35,762 bases of DNA from Clostridiaceae bacterium. Lineage in GTDB: Bacteria; Bacillota; Clostridia; Acetivibrionales; DUMC01. The notes under the pieces are model-generated. The model had not been told where the DNA came from. It saw nothing but the letters and a program-made list of their open reading frames with translations, and ran no database searches. The number at the start of each line of letters is the position of its first letter. Within the stretch, counting starts at the first letter, position 1. Positions 14,824 through 23,544 of this stretch are shown in pieces. Made by a program: the position numbers and the translations under genes. The stretch spans positions 1 through 35,762 of the forward strand of contig JAAZDH010000151.1 in NCBI GenBank assembly GCA_012512865.1. Reading direction: 5' to 3'.

Positions 14824-16101
14824 TTATGCCTTTTTCCGCGCTTTTACCAGCAGGAGACTGGGCTTATGCAGTTCACTTGCATATGAAGGCAGCCGGTCGA
14901 CCAGTTCCTCGCCGGGCGCCGGTTCAATCATCTTTCCGATTGAAAAACCGGCTGCAACCAGGCTATTCACAATTTCGGAAAAAGTGCGGTGATATTTAAT
15001 TACACCTTCCACGATCCAGGTCGTTTCACGCTTGCCGCTCCTTTGGTAATCAGAAAGATTATAATGCAATCGCTCGCCCTTTTCATTCTTTGTCCAACGC
15101 GGGCCTTTCAACGGGGCTGTAGTAAACGGGTGCTCCTGGGAGAAAATAAAACAACCGCCAGGATTCAACAAATCAAAAACCTGGGCGCAAAGCTTTCCAA
15201 AATCCTCGATATAATGAACCGCGAGGGAACTGAATACAACATCAAAGCTTTCTTTTATGAAAAGCAAATCGCTCATGTCAGCACGTATATATTCAACCCC
15301 GCTGGTTTCGCGTTTTGCAACCTCGAGCATTTTTTCAGATATATCCAATCCGACCACTTTAGCGGCACCAAGCCGCAGGAATTCAGCGCAATTTTCTCCA
15401 TAGCCGCAGCCTAAATCCAGGACGGAGAGGCCAGTTAAATCCGGTGCAAGCAAAAATAGTGCGGGCTTTTCCAGCAGCAGGTTAATATTATCCGGGTTTT
15501 CACGCAGTTTTTTATACCCGTCAAAAAAGACCTGGTTATCATATATGTTTTGCGAATTGTTTTTCAAGTCGCCATCATCATTAACATGATTGAGCACATC
15601 CAAGATAAAGCCGGTTTTTGAGTTGGTGTAAAGAACCCGGTCGCCGTTAACCTCATTGATTAGCCTCATCTTCAACCTGCCATATTCCTCTGCAATCCGG
15701 GGATTCTTGAGAAGTGCATTTCGAAAGCAGGTTTGCCTTTGGTACTCCTTGCTGTCCTTGGGACATACATAAAAATGATAATCCATGAAATCATCGGGTA
15801 TTAAACGTTTAAAAGTCTCGCGTTCTTTTATGCCTTTATCACCCTCATGTCGAAAACCGATTTTTTCAAGACGCGACACGACCTGGGGAAATACCTCGTA
15901 GGATTCTATTACCGCAACAAGATCAATAATGGGCTTGGCACACAAGCCGGGCACCGAAGTGCTGCCGATGTGCTCAATCTTAATTACCAGGTCGCCGATA
16001 TGCTCCATAAGAAAATCGCGGATACGCTCGAATTCAGTTTTCCAATTCGGGTCATAGGGCAGGATAACCAACGTATTTGGCAGTTTAGGCATCTTGCACA
16101 T
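14824..16101 (-). CDS. Fusion of GrpB-type nucleotidyltransferase-like domain and class I methyltransferase
   Basis: 425 residues with two domains. Residues 10 to about 170 are a GrpB/UPF0157 domain of the nucleotidyltransferase superfamily, with its hallmark HIGSTSVPGL (44-53), AKPIIDL (55-61), and FRNALLKNPRIAEEYGRLK (126-144). Residues about 190-425 are a SAM methyltransferase: VLDLGCGYGENCAEF (motif I, 227-241), VVGLDIS (acidic loop), FDVVFSSLAVHYIEDF (motif IV) and LNPGGCFIFSQEHPF. The two domains normally occur as separate proteins. AGGAG lies 5 nt before the ATG at 16101; the next ATG is too far away. A joint role, such as nucleotide or CoA-like modification plus methylation of one small molecule, is inference. 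It follows the 17-kb methyltransferase gene on the same strand, across a 153-nt gap. Confidence 0.85.
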   Translation of the reverse strand: MCKMPKLPNTLVILPYDPNWKTEFERIRDFLMEHIGDLVIKIEHIGSTSVPGLCAKPIIDLVAVIESYEVFPQVVSRLEKIGFRHEGDKGIKERETFKRLIPDDFMDYHFYVCPKDSKEYQRQTCFRNALLKNPRIAEEYGRLKMRLINEVNGDRVLYTNSKTGFILDVLNHVNDDGDLKNNSQNIYDNQVFFDGYKKLRENPDNINLLLEKPALFLLAPDLTGLSVLDLGCGYGENCAEFLRLGAAKVVGLDISEKMLEVAKRETSGVEYIRADMSDLLFIKESFDVVFSSLAVHYIEDFGKLCAQVFDLLNPGGCFIFSQEHPFTTAPLKGPRWTKNEKGERLHYNLSDYQRSGKRETTWIVEGVIKYHRTFSEIVNSLVAAGFSIGKMIEPAPGEELVDRLPSYASELHKPSLLLVKARKKA

Positions 16102-16136
16102 TCCAGCTCCTTTCTCATCCGTTCATGGCGTAATAG

Positions 16137-16208
16137 CAATAGTACCTATATCATCTATAATATCTATAACAGCAATAATATCTATAGCATCAATAATATC
16201 TATAATAC
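16137..16208. repeat. Tandem 18-bp AT-rich repeat, four units
   Basis: Four 18-bp units, best conserved as CAATAATATCTATA plus four variable bases, fill the gap between the GrpB-methyltransferase and the methyltransferase upstream. Confidence 0.7.
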
Positions 16209-16254
16209 CACGATTAATATTGTCATGAAACCTGTTCCTTTGTCCTTAACTCTT

Positions 16255-17064
16255 TCAGTCTTTTCTTGCCCAGATAGTCGCCCGGTGCATTGATTCGTCA
16301 AGCGGTTCATGGATAGGCTCATCGGTATAATTCTTATATGATCTCTCTATTGTTAAGCCGGCTTCGCTGAGCCAACCATAAACCTGCGCTTGCGACGGTA
16401 TATGCTTGTGCCACTGTTCCGAGAAGGCAATAAAAGACTCACCGTTATTAGCCTTGATCTCCCAATGCCTTGTTCCGGTACATATACGGGTTACGGGGTC
16501 GTAGACTGAGCCATAGCTAACTGTACGTCCATAAGTTCCTATATCGTCCGTACCATTGAAATAACTGCTTTCCCCTGACCTGTTAAAGATACGCGCCGGG
16601 TCATAGTGAAGGTCGAAGTCCAGGAACAGGTGCCCCCCATTCTTAAGTGCAAAAGCTGCTTTGTGAATTACGACTTGCTGAGCCTGCGCATAATCCATGC
16701 CAGTTTCTCCTGTTTCTATGTTTATAAGAAAGTTTCCTCCTAAAACGACCACATCAAAGCCCGTCCCCCAGTCAGAGGTCAATGCATTAGCCGTGTAACA
16801 GGTGATGTTGCTCATTCCTTTCATCCTGCGATAGCATCGAAGCAGCATGTGCTCATCGGCATCAAAGCCGGTGACCGTATGACCTGCTTGGGCAAGCGGT
16901 ATGCAGATTCTGCCGCCGCCGCAAGCCACTTCGAGAATTTTTTGCGATGAGCCATCGGTATGCTTTTGCAGTATACTTAATAAGAATTCGACATCGTTGG
17001 TCTGGTTCTCCAGTTGTTCATAAATGTAAGCGTACCAATATTTCGCAATAAAATCCCTATTCAA
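16255..17064 (-). CDS. Class I SAM-dependent methyltransferase
   Basis: 269 residues. Motif I is ILEVACGGGRICIPL (about 43-57), the acidic motif VTGFDADEHML, motif IV FDVVVLGGNFLIN, then ALKNGGHLFLDFDLHYDP. The start is TTG at 17064, inside the sequence TTGA shared with the RsgA stop codon. GGAGGGG lies a few bases upstream, so its translation is coupled to rsgA. Substrate unknown; coupling to a ribosome-assembly GTPase could hint at a role around rRNA or translation, but the protein looks more like a small-molecule enzyme. Confidence 0.85.
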   Translation of the reverse strand: MNRDFIAKYWYAYIYEQLENQTNDVEFLLSILQKHTDGSSQKILEVACGGGRICIPLAQAGHTVTGFDADEHMLLRCYRRMKGMSNITCYTANALTSDWGTGFDVVVLGGNFLINIETGETGMDYAQAQQVVIHKAAFALKNGGHLFLDFDLHYDPARIFNRSGESSYFNGTDDIGTYGRTVSYGSVYDPVTRICTGTRHWEIKANNGESFIAFSEQWHKHIPSQAQVYGWLSEAGLTIERSYKNYTDEPIHEPLDESMHRATIWARKD

Positions 17065-18122
17065 AATAACCCCTCCTTAAATTTTCCGTTTTTCTTCATA
17101 TTCTTGCTCCATTTAGCAATACCTTTTTGCCATTGCTGTTTTTGACGCAAATACCCTGCCTTGTCACCGGAATATTTTGCTTCACACTTTAGTTTCAGAT
17201 AGCTCTCCCAGCGCTCTCTCGGAAGCTCTCCGTTTATAATCGCCGCTCTAACCGCACAGCCCGGTTCGGCCTGATGACGGCAATCGTTAAACTTGCATCG
17301 TCCAAAATAGCTCTCCACGTCACAAAATGCTTCATCCAGGCCAGCTCCTACATCCCACATCTCAAGCTCCCGCATGCCGGGCGTGTCGATAATCATGGCC
17401 CCGCCAGGAAGCATAATAAGCTGGCGGCGAGTAGTCGTATGGCGGCCCCTGGAATCATCTTCGCGGATTTCTTTTACCGCCATGATTCCCTGTCCTGCAA
17501 GTGCATTAACAAGGCTTGATTTGCCAACACCGGATGAGCCGAGAAAGACAACTGTTTTTTGTGGCTTCAAATAATCATCTTTCAATGTATCCAGCCCGAA
17601 ACCGGTTATTGCACTGATCGCGTACACACCAATTCCTGCTGCAACCCTTTGTGCTGCCTGCATTTGACTGGAATAATCCTCTACCAGGTCGGCTTTTGTC
17701 AGTACGACCACCGGTATGGCCCCAGACTGCCATGCCAGGGTAACATAGCGTTCCATGCGCTTAAGGTTGAAGTCATGATTTAGCGATTGCATGATAAATA
17801 CATAATCAAAGTTTGCGGCAACTGCCTGCTCCCCCCGTCCGGGCGAGGGGTCACTCCTGGAAAAGAATGATTTTCTATTTAGAGTTTTTACAACCTGGCT
17901 GTCACCACTCGGGTTATAATTTATCAGCACAAAATCGCCTGTAGTTGGGAAATCCTCCAATCCTCCATAGTAATATATGCTTGATTTTAACCTGCCAAAG
18001 GTATGCCCGTATTCACAAACAAGCTCGTACCTTTCCTTGTGAACAGCTGTAACGCGCGCCGGAGCGCCAACAGCATCTTCCGGCATCATTGTCGGGATAA
18101 ACCCGTAATCTGTCAAATCCAA
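17061..18122 (-). CDS. rsgA: Ribosome small-subunit GTPase RsgA (YjeQ/YloQ family), second-type
   Basis: 353 residues. An N-terminal OB-like region precedes a circularly permuted GTPase with motifs in the order G4 TKAD (142-145), G1 GSSGVGKSS (195-203) and G3 DTPGMRE (246-252). The C-terminal zinc site is C276-x4-C281-x-H283-x5-C289. RsgA checks the maturing 30S subunit and releases late assembly factors. The form opening DLTDYGFIP, with about 350 residues, matches the extra RsgA copy of many clostridia, so a housekeeping copy may exist elsewhere. The start is TTG at 18122 with GGAGGG 7 nt upstream. A strong upstream ORF (18186-18013) overlaps this start out of frame. Confidence 0.9.
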   Translation of the reverse strand: MDLTDYGFIPTMMPEDAVGAPARVTAVHKERYELVCEYGHTFGRLKSSIYYYGGLEDFPTTGDFVLINYNPSGDSQVVKTLNRKSFFSRSDPSPGRGEQAVAANFDYVFIMQSLNHDFNLKRMERYVTLAWQSGAIPVVVLTKADLVEDYSSQMQAAQRVAAGIGVYAISAITGFGLDTLKDDYLKPQKTVVFLGSSGVGKSSLVNALAGQGIMAVKEIREDDSRGRHTTTRRQLIMLPGGAMIIDTPGMRELEMWDVGAGLDEAFCDVESYFGRCKFNDCRHQAEPGCAVRAAIINGELPRERWESYLKLKCEAKYSGDKAGYLRQKQQWQKGIAKWSKNMKKNGKFKEGLF

Positions 18123-18186
18123 TTTTAAACCCTCCAGTATTTTTCAGTATTAATGTATTGTTAAAAGTACAAGTAATCACATTCAT
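18013..18186 (-). CDS. Possible leader ORF overlapping the rsgA start
   Basis: 57 codons from an ATG at 18186 with AAAGGAGG about 10 nt upstream, a better site than that of rsgA itself. It reads MNVITCTFNNTLILKNTGG, passes the rsgA start (18122) in another frame and stops inside rsgA at 18013. No family is recognised, and the second half is simply rsgA read out of frame. If translated, it would interfere with or couple to rsgA initiation at its TTG. Confidence 0.35.
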   Translation of the reverse strand: MNVITCTFNNTLILKNTGGFKIGFDRLRVYPDNDAGRCCWRSGARYSCSQGKVRACL

Positions 18187-18248
18187 AAATCAACAACCTC
18201 CTTTCGATTTTGAATAAAATATTGAACAACAGAATAGGCCAAAAACTG

Positions 18249-18304
18249 CAAAAATATAAAAATACCGCAGAAAGCAGCCTTTAGTCATATCTGCAAACTG
18301 CGGT
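18249..18304 (-). terminator. Intrinsic terminator in the rsgA leader
   Basis: On the minus strand, ACCGCAG (18298-18304) pairs with CTGCGGT (18264-18270) and an inner GCAG pairs with CTGC. The stem is followed by ATTTTTATATTTTT. No gene lies upstream on this strand for more than a kilobase, so it looks like a leader attenuator between the promoter at 18664-18692 and rsgA. Confidence 0.6.
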
Positions 18305-18328
18305 CAAACTACGGTTAAACTACGGTTA
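18295..18328. repeat. Three 11-bp repeats beside the leader terminator
   Basis: Three units of AAACTACGGTT (first unit with two changes) run into the terminator stem. Because each contains part of the stem sequence, they could pair alternatively with it. Confidence 0.55.
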
Positions 18329-18663
18329 AGTGGCAGTTTATAAATAGCTTATTAATAAGTGTCCAAACATGCAAAAGGCACACCTATTCGATGTGCCGCA
18401 TATTTGATGTACCTGTAAGAATCTGCAGTATTCACGAAAGGTTACTTTGCTAATTATCAAGGCAAAGCAAAAATCAGGCATCCATAAGGCCAAACGTGAT
18501 ATCATCTGAAATTGCAGCATTGAATGAAATTGCAATTTCACATGGGTCTTACATGATTTTTTTCTCTGCCGCTATTCAGTTTTAAAATACAATCACCTCG
18601 TATAAAGCCGTCATAAATGCATTTCCCCTTTCTTGCCTGCATTCAGCAGTTACTGATAAACAT

Positions 18664-18692
18664 ATAATACCATAATGAGCTCGAATCTACAA
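18664..18692 (-). promoter_or_regulatory. Candidate promoter for the rsgA leader
   Basis: On the minus strand, TTGTAG (18687-18692) and TATTAT (18664-18669) are 17 nt apart. Transcription would run about 350 nt to the terminator and then into rsgA. The 18305-18660 stretch holds no credible gene. A short frame (MTALYEVIVF) has AAAGGGG about 10 nt upstream of its ATG. A perfect palindrome GAAATTGCAATTTC lies at 18526-18539. Confidence 0.4.
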
Positions 18693-18742
18693 CAAGTTAT
18701 CCTGGATTATTCAACTAAATACTCAAATATCTTGTACAACTA

Positions 18743-18771
18743 TTGACTGCAAGTGCATTGCATATTAATAT
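18743..18771 (+). promoter_or_regulatory. Promoter of the metS T-box leader
   Basis: TTGACT (18743-18748) and TAATAT (18766-18771) are 17 nt apart, about 170 nt before the T-box stem I. A second, weaker candidate close to stem I (TATAAA near 18932) cannot be excluded. Confidence 0.5.
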
Positions 18772-18947
18772 GTATATAACCTGCAGAAAATTGTATTAAT
18801 TGCATTTAGTTGAAACCACGGATAAAACCACAAATAAAAACATGGACAAAGCTATAAATAAAGCTATGAATAAAGCAGGATTTAGTGCCATATCCTAATA
18901 AAGATGGGCACATGACTCAATTACTGCAAAAATATAAAATTAGAACC

Positions 18948-19294
18948 GCGATGAAGAGAAGAGTAGGTTGCTGACGTCTTTTACAGAGACCTCCCAAGCC
19001 GTGCAGGTCAGCAGTGCATATAATTTAACTTGCTGCCGGCCGGCAAGCTGAGAAGGAGCAAAGAACAGGCAGCTGAAGATGGTCTCGGAGCATTCGCACC
19101 GAATCCTTTATTGGGTTTAGGAAAGGTTTAGGCTGCGACGGGCGCTCCCGTTACAGGGCCGGAGTATAACCAGGATTCATTTATCCTGCCGTACTTGCTG
19201 AGGTTGCTGCTGTGAAGCATCAACGAATTGGGGTGGTATCGCGAGGCATAACGCTCTCGTCCCCAGGACAATGCCTGGGGGCGGGAGCTTTTTT
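18948..19294 (+). promoter_or_regulatory. T-box riboswitch (Met specifier) upstream of metS
   Basis: It starts GATGAAGAGAAGAGTAGG (stem I base with the AGTA motif) and has an ACAGAGACC element. The specifier region GAAG-ATG-GTCTCGGAG carries ATG at 19079-19081 (Met). The T-box motif GGGGTGGTATCGCGAG lies at 19230-19245, followed by the terminator GCTCTCGTCCCCAGG/CCTGGGGGCGGGAGC (19253-19288) and a T run. Uncharged tRNA-Met would stabilise the antiterminator and allow metS transcription. Stem I looks longer than usual, with two extra paired blocks (GTTGCTGAC/GTCAGCAG and GCTGCC/GGCAGC). Confidence 0.9.
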
Positions 19295-19448
19295 AATGCA
19301 AATTTTAATATGCAGTTTTTTTAGCGCGTATTTGTTTGGCTTGTTTGCTTTGTTTTTTTGCTTACGGAAACATGTTTATCAAATGCATTAAAACTACCAA
19401 ATGCATTAAAATATGTTAATCCATATCAACTAGAAATGGGGTGTGTTT

Positions 19449-21085
19449 ATGAATGTTATAATCGGAAATGCATGGCCTTATGCAAACGGCTCTTTGCATA
19501 TCGGCCATATAGCCGCATTATTGCCGGGGGATGTGCTGGCAAGGTATTTCAGGGCAAAAGGCGATACAGTATTTTTTGTTTCAGGCAGTGATTGCCATGG
19601 TACACCGGTGGCAATCAGGGCCAGGCAGGAAAACAAAACACCCGCGGAAATCAGTGATTACTACCACAACGAGTTTGTAGAATGTTTCAATCGCCTTGGC
19701 TTTTCTTACGACCTATACGGAAAAACATCCAGCGACGAGCATAAAAGCTTTGTTAAAGACTTTCACAAGAAACTCTACGATGGCGGCTATGTGTATGAGA
19801 AAAGCACTCCGCAGGCATATTGCAATACTTGCAGGCAATTCTTGCCTGACCGCTTTGTGAAAGGTTTGTGCCCCCATTGCGGCAAGGCTGCAAGGGGTGA
19901 CCAGTGTGAAGCGTGCGGCAGTGTACTGGAACCTGAAAACCTGCTCCAGGCAGGCTGCATCACATGCGGGAAGTCTCAGAATTCCGGCTCACCAACCATC
20001 TTTACCTGGCCATAACCCGCATGAAAGAAGAACTGGAAAGATATATCGAGAGCCACAGCTACTGGAGAAAAAATGCTTACGAGATGTCAAAGAGGTATAT
20101 CCGTGAAGGGCTGCGCGACAGAAGCCTCACCCGGGACCTGGACTGGGGCATTGATGTCCCGAAGGATGGATTTGACGGCAAGAAAATATATATCTGGGCT
20201 GAAAACGTCCTTGGATATCTCTCGGACTGCTGTACACTGTGCCGCCGTCAGGGTATTGATTTCCATGAATCCTGGAATAGCTCACGGCAATATTATGTCC
20301 ATGGCAAGGATAACATACCTTTTCATACCATTATTCTGCCTTCACTACTCTTAGGCCGCACTGATGTCAAATTGAAGTTTCCCGATGAAATCATATCCAG
20401 TGAATATCTAACCCTTGAAGGCAGGAAAATTTCCACCAGCGAAAACTGGGCAATATGGGTAGAAGATATTCTTGGCCGGTACAACCCTGATTCCATCCGT
20501 TATTTTCTTATTGCCAACGGACCTGAAAAAAGGGATACAGACTTTCCCTGGAGAGAATTCATCAACAGCCACAACGGGGAGCTTTTAGGCGCTTACGGAA
20601 ACTTTGTGAACCGCAGCCTGGTATTTATACAAAAATACTTTGAAAACAAGGTACCAAAAGGACAATATGACAGGAAGGACCAGGACATTTTGGACTTATT
20701 AAAAAACCATTACCCGCACGTTGGAGAACTCATAGAAAAGGGAAATTTCAAGGAAGCACTGGATACAATCTTTGCATTTGTGAGGACGGCAAATAAATAC
20801 TTTGATGAGGAGCAGCCGTGGATTACAATAAAGGGCGATGTTGAAAAGTGCAAGAAGACTCTGAATACCTGTATGCAGATTATTGCCAATCTTTCCAATT
20901 TACTTGAACCCTTCCTGCCCTTCTCATCGGCAAAAACAAGAAATATGCTAAAGATTGAAAAGGCAGCCTGGCAGTGCATGGAAGTCCCGGCCGGCCTGGA
21001 GCTTGGACAAGTGGAAATCTTGTTTGAACGTATTGATAAGAAGGCCATCCAGGGGGAAGAGCTAAGGCTGAGAGGCTTGCGCTAA
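19449..21085 (+). pseudogene. metS: Methionyl-tRNA synthetase paralogue (MetRS2-like), one frameshift
   Basis: Frame 1 (from ATG 19449, GGGGTG upstream) encodes MNVIIGNAWPYANGSLHIGH with HIGH at 17-20 and four CxxC pairs of the zinc insert (CNTC, CPHC, CEAC, CITC). It goes wrong at GGG-AAG-TCT-CAG near 19975. The other frame continues exactly as expected (EFRLTNHLYLAITRMKEELE) through the active-site Trp-rich helices to the KMSKS-equivalent KISTS (LEGRKISTSENWAIW) and the anticodon-binding helices, ending at 21085. Restoring one base, for example TCT-CCA-GAA, rejoins the protein at about 545 residues. KISTS in place of KMSKS and the absence of a C-terminal tRNA-binding domain fit the second, horizontally spread MetRS2 type. 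The rest is undamaged, so this is either a very recent mutation or a sequence error. Confidence 0.8.
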
Positions 21086-21101
21086 GGGCAAGCCTTTCCT
21101 T
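21073..21101 (+). terminator. Intrinsic terminator of metS
   Basis: AGGCTTGC and GCAAGCCT form an 8-bp stem with a 7-nt loop, followed by TTCCTTACCTTTT. It overlaps the last metS codons and the end of the convergent methyltransferase gene. Confidence 0.65.
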
Positions 21102-21918
21102 ACCTTTTCTTCAGTATAATACACAATGTATCCGCTTCGCCTGTATATGGGCTGCCGCAAACATCATCATAAATACTGTGCATTTGAAAACCGAAAGGCG
21201 TCACCTCATCCAGCAATGTATGCCTAGTAAATGCCGTGTCCCAGGTAATATATTCGTGTACATCATCCTCCGTGATTACAATGTACTTGTTGCCTCTAAC
21301 AGTATTGTTCTCATAATAATACTCACCTTCCAGGCATAAATGCGGTTTGCTGCTCCAAAAACCGCCCTTTTCATGATATGACCAAGATGTGTGATCTTTC
21401 CTGTCTCTATGGGTTTGCCCGGTGAAAACATCAAAAATGAACAAGCCGTTGGGTTTGAGCGCTTGTTGTACCTTGGACAGCAGTATTTCCCTTTCACCTG
21501 GAATCAAGGCTGCGTAATCACAGTATATCAATGTAGTAGCATCAAATTCCCCGGTATAATCCATCTCCAAGTAATCCTTGTATATATATTTGGTCTTAGT
21601 GTCATGTTCTTTTGCATAAGCTATCGATCGCTTGGAATAATCAATACCGGTTACATCATATCCTGCATCCGAAAAACGTTTGGTGTAGAGACCCGGCCCA
21701 CAACCCAGGTCAAGTATTTTGCTGCCTGCCGGTATAATGCTTGTAAGCCATTTCACTGAACGTTCAATATAACTGTGCTTGCGGCTTGCTGTATTCGAAT
21801 CAGGATTAAGATGGGCTTCGAGCATCCCCTTCGAAATATGTTCATCGTCCCAAAACGGCTCATAACTGCGCTGCCAGAGAGCAGGTTTTTGTAAAAGCAA
21901 AAACAATTTGTTTATCAT
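21100..21918 (-). CDS. Class I SAM-dependent methyltransferase
   Basis: 272 residues from the ATG at 21918, which has AAAGG 8 nt upstream; the frame is open further upstream to 21984 but without a ribosome binding site and into the neighbouring gene. Motif I is ILDLGCGPGLYTKRF, then DVTGIDYSKRSI, the motif IV region FDATTLIYCDYAAL, and LKPNGLFIFDVFTG. The N-terminal LQKPALWQRSYEPFWDDEHISKGML is typical of a clostridial subfamily of small-molecule methyltransferases. Substrate unknown. It is downstream of a GNAT acetyltransferase gene by 50 nt, probably in one operon. Confidence 0.85.
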   Translation of the reverse strand: MINKLFLLLQKPALWQRSYEPFWDDEHISKGMLEAHLNPDSNTASRKHSYIERSVKWLTSIIPAGSKILDLGCGPGLYTKRFSDAGYDVTGIDYSKRSIAYAKEHDTKTKYIYKDYLEMDYTGEFDATTLIYCDYAALIPGEREILLSKVQQALKPNGLFIFDVFTGQTHRDRKDHTSWSYHEKGGFWSSKPHLCLEGEYYYENNTVRGNKYIVITEDDVHEYITWDTAFTRHTLLDEVTPFGFQMHSIYDDVCGSPYTGEADTLCIILKKR

Positions 21919-21968
21919 GATATTTGCCTTTCCTTGCATCAATCTTGTCACTCCAATCAACACCCTAA

Positions 21969-23009
21969 TCAATCTATACTCCACTCGAATATATTCACAA
22001 ATCGAAGACCCTCCTTGTAAAGGTCATGCCACTCGGGCAGGCGGGCCGTACGGATAAACTTTGCACCAAGCTTTTCACATGTGCGCCTGGAAGCTATATT
22101 GGTTGGACTGTTGGTAATTAATACCTTTTTCATTCCGTGAGTGCGGATGACCGGCACAAGAAGCCGGCATGCCTTGCCTGCGCAGCCATGCCCGCGGTGC
22201 TGTTCATCGACGCTGTAGCCAATTTGACCGCCATAATACAGGCTATCCGTATAGCCGACACGCAAATTGATCATACCGACACGGTTGTTGCCGCGGCGAA
22301 TTTCAAACTTGTAAGCCGGAACCCATTTCTTTTCCGGTATGGCAGGCTTTTTGGCGGTACAAACAAGCTCTATCTCGCCATCAGTTAAATCCGGTACATC
22401 AATAAAATCTTCAAAGATAACCGGCAGGGAGTTATAATAAGCTATTTCCTGTTGGATTTCCCATTCATCCCTAAGGATCGCATATAAATACTCATCACCA
22501 TACTTTTTGTCCGAGAACTTATTGGCCGGTCCCGCCTCAAGAAAGCACCCTTCTCTGCGCATACCTATGTTTTCCATAACACGGTATGAGCCGTAGTTTT
22601 CCGTATTACAGCGGGCTATTATTCTGTGCAGTCCTAGTTCAACAAAACCGAACTCCACTATACGCTTACCCATCTCAGTGCCGAAACCTTGTTTCCAGTA
22701 GCCCCTGTGTAAAATCCAACCGACTACTGCTTCATCCTTTCTCGTAATAGTTAAATTGCATGCACCGATAAGCTTTCCGTTTGACTTCAGCACAGCCGCA
22801 TATTGATAATTTTTACAGGGATTTTCCCTTGAATGAGCAATAGCTTGCAAAATAAATGCCTTGGTATCAGATTCATTATTTGGACCCCAAATCATATACT
22901 GAACATTCTCAGCAACACTTGCATAAGCATGAACTGCTTCAAAATCGGTTTCCTCGAATGGACGCAAAATCAAGCTCTCTGTTTCAAGAATTTTCATAAC
23001 CCCCATCAT
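21969..23009 (-). CDS. Tandem-domain GNAT N-acetyltransferase
   Basis: About 346 residues with two GNAT folds. The first (to about 165) is RimJ/RimL-like, with LRPFEETDFEAVHAYAS and the acetyl-CoA loop of GYWKQGFGTEMGKRIVEF, then CNTENYGSYRVMENIGM. The second (about 200 to the end) has the loop EQHRGHGCAGKACRLL and ITNSPTNIASRRTCEKLGA. Both acetyl-CoA loops look intact. The substrate is unknown (amino acid, peptide or antibiotic amines are all possible). Several ATG/GTG starts cluster here; GGAG is 6 nt before the ATG at 23009, while the GTG at 23021 lacks spacing. It probably forms an operon with the methyltransferase downstream. Confidence 0.8.
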   Translation of the reverse strand: MMGVMKILETESLILRPFEETDFEAVHAYASVAENVQYMIWGPNNESDTKAFILQAIAHSRENPCKNYQYAAVLKSNGKLIGACNLTITRKDEAVVGWILHRGYWKQGFGTEMGKRIVEFGFVELGLHRIIARCNTENYGSYRVMENIGMRREGCFLEAGPANKFSDKKYGDEYLYAILRDEWEIQQEIAYYNSLPVIFEDFIDVPDLTDGEIELVCTAKKPAIPEKKWVPAYKFEIRRGNNRVGMINLRVGYTDSLYYGGQIGYSVDEQHRGHGCAGKACRLLVPVIRTHGMKKVLITNSPTNIASRRTCEKLGAKFIRTARLPEWHDLYKEGLRFVNIFEWSID

Positions 23010-23217
23010 TTTCATCTCCACCTTAAAAAACTGTTAATTTTTTTGATAAAACCTCTTGATTTTCATTAGCTGATCTTTAGCTGGTCTTTATTACTTTGTT
23101 GGTGTTATATTCTTATTGCTCTATTGTTGTTTTATTAATTGCTTTATTGTTGTTATTTTATTTTTATGCTGGTGTGTATCGACGCTGCTTACAAGCATGC
23201 ATATCCTTTAAAGTACA

Positions 23218-23257
23218 AAATCCCGCAGAAATCACTCTATGTGACTCCGCGGGATTT
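23218..23257 (-). terminator. Terminator hairpin downstream of the Rpn-family gene
   Basis: AAATCCCGC (23218-23226) and GCGGGATTT (23249-23257) enclose a second small stem TCAC/GTGA. Read on the minus strand it is followed by TTG and an AT-rich tract. It lies between the Rpn stop and the GNAT start. The rest of 23010-23544 holds no gene, only AT-rich sequence with a repeated TATTGTTGTT unit. Confidence 0.55.
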
Positions 23258-23544
23258 CAGATTTCATAAGGGCAAGTCCCCTGCTATGTTTTCCCCACGT
23301 GTAAGGCTTTTATGCCCCCATGCAGCTCAAGCCTAAAGCTCTTATGCATGCTCACAATTTTCCTATGCATACTCACGGTTTAAAATATTATCACACGGCA
23401 AACCTGGATTTGTCAAGCACAATTGGTTCATTGAGTCAATTGATAGAGTCAATTTTTTGAGAGATTGGCTCAATCCTAACCTTGTTAACTTCAATAAGTA
23501 AAAAAGCATTTTATATTCTCTTATATCCCCCTGTATATTCCTTA

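Noticed and set aside
18338..18541. 67-codon minus-strand frame in the rsgA-metS gap
   Set aside because: GTG start without ribosome binding site and no recognisable sequence; more likely leader RNA.
19296..19391. Short ORF (31 codons) after the metS T-box, with GGGAG from the terminator arm 8 nt before its ATG
   Set aside because: The peptide is hydrophobic and has no Met-codon cluster, and the ribosome binding site is simply the terminator arm. It does not parallel the Trp leader before trpS.
19358..19591. Open frame overlapping the metS start in another register
   Set aside because: TTG start, no ribosome binding site, no Met richness; the real metS start has good context.
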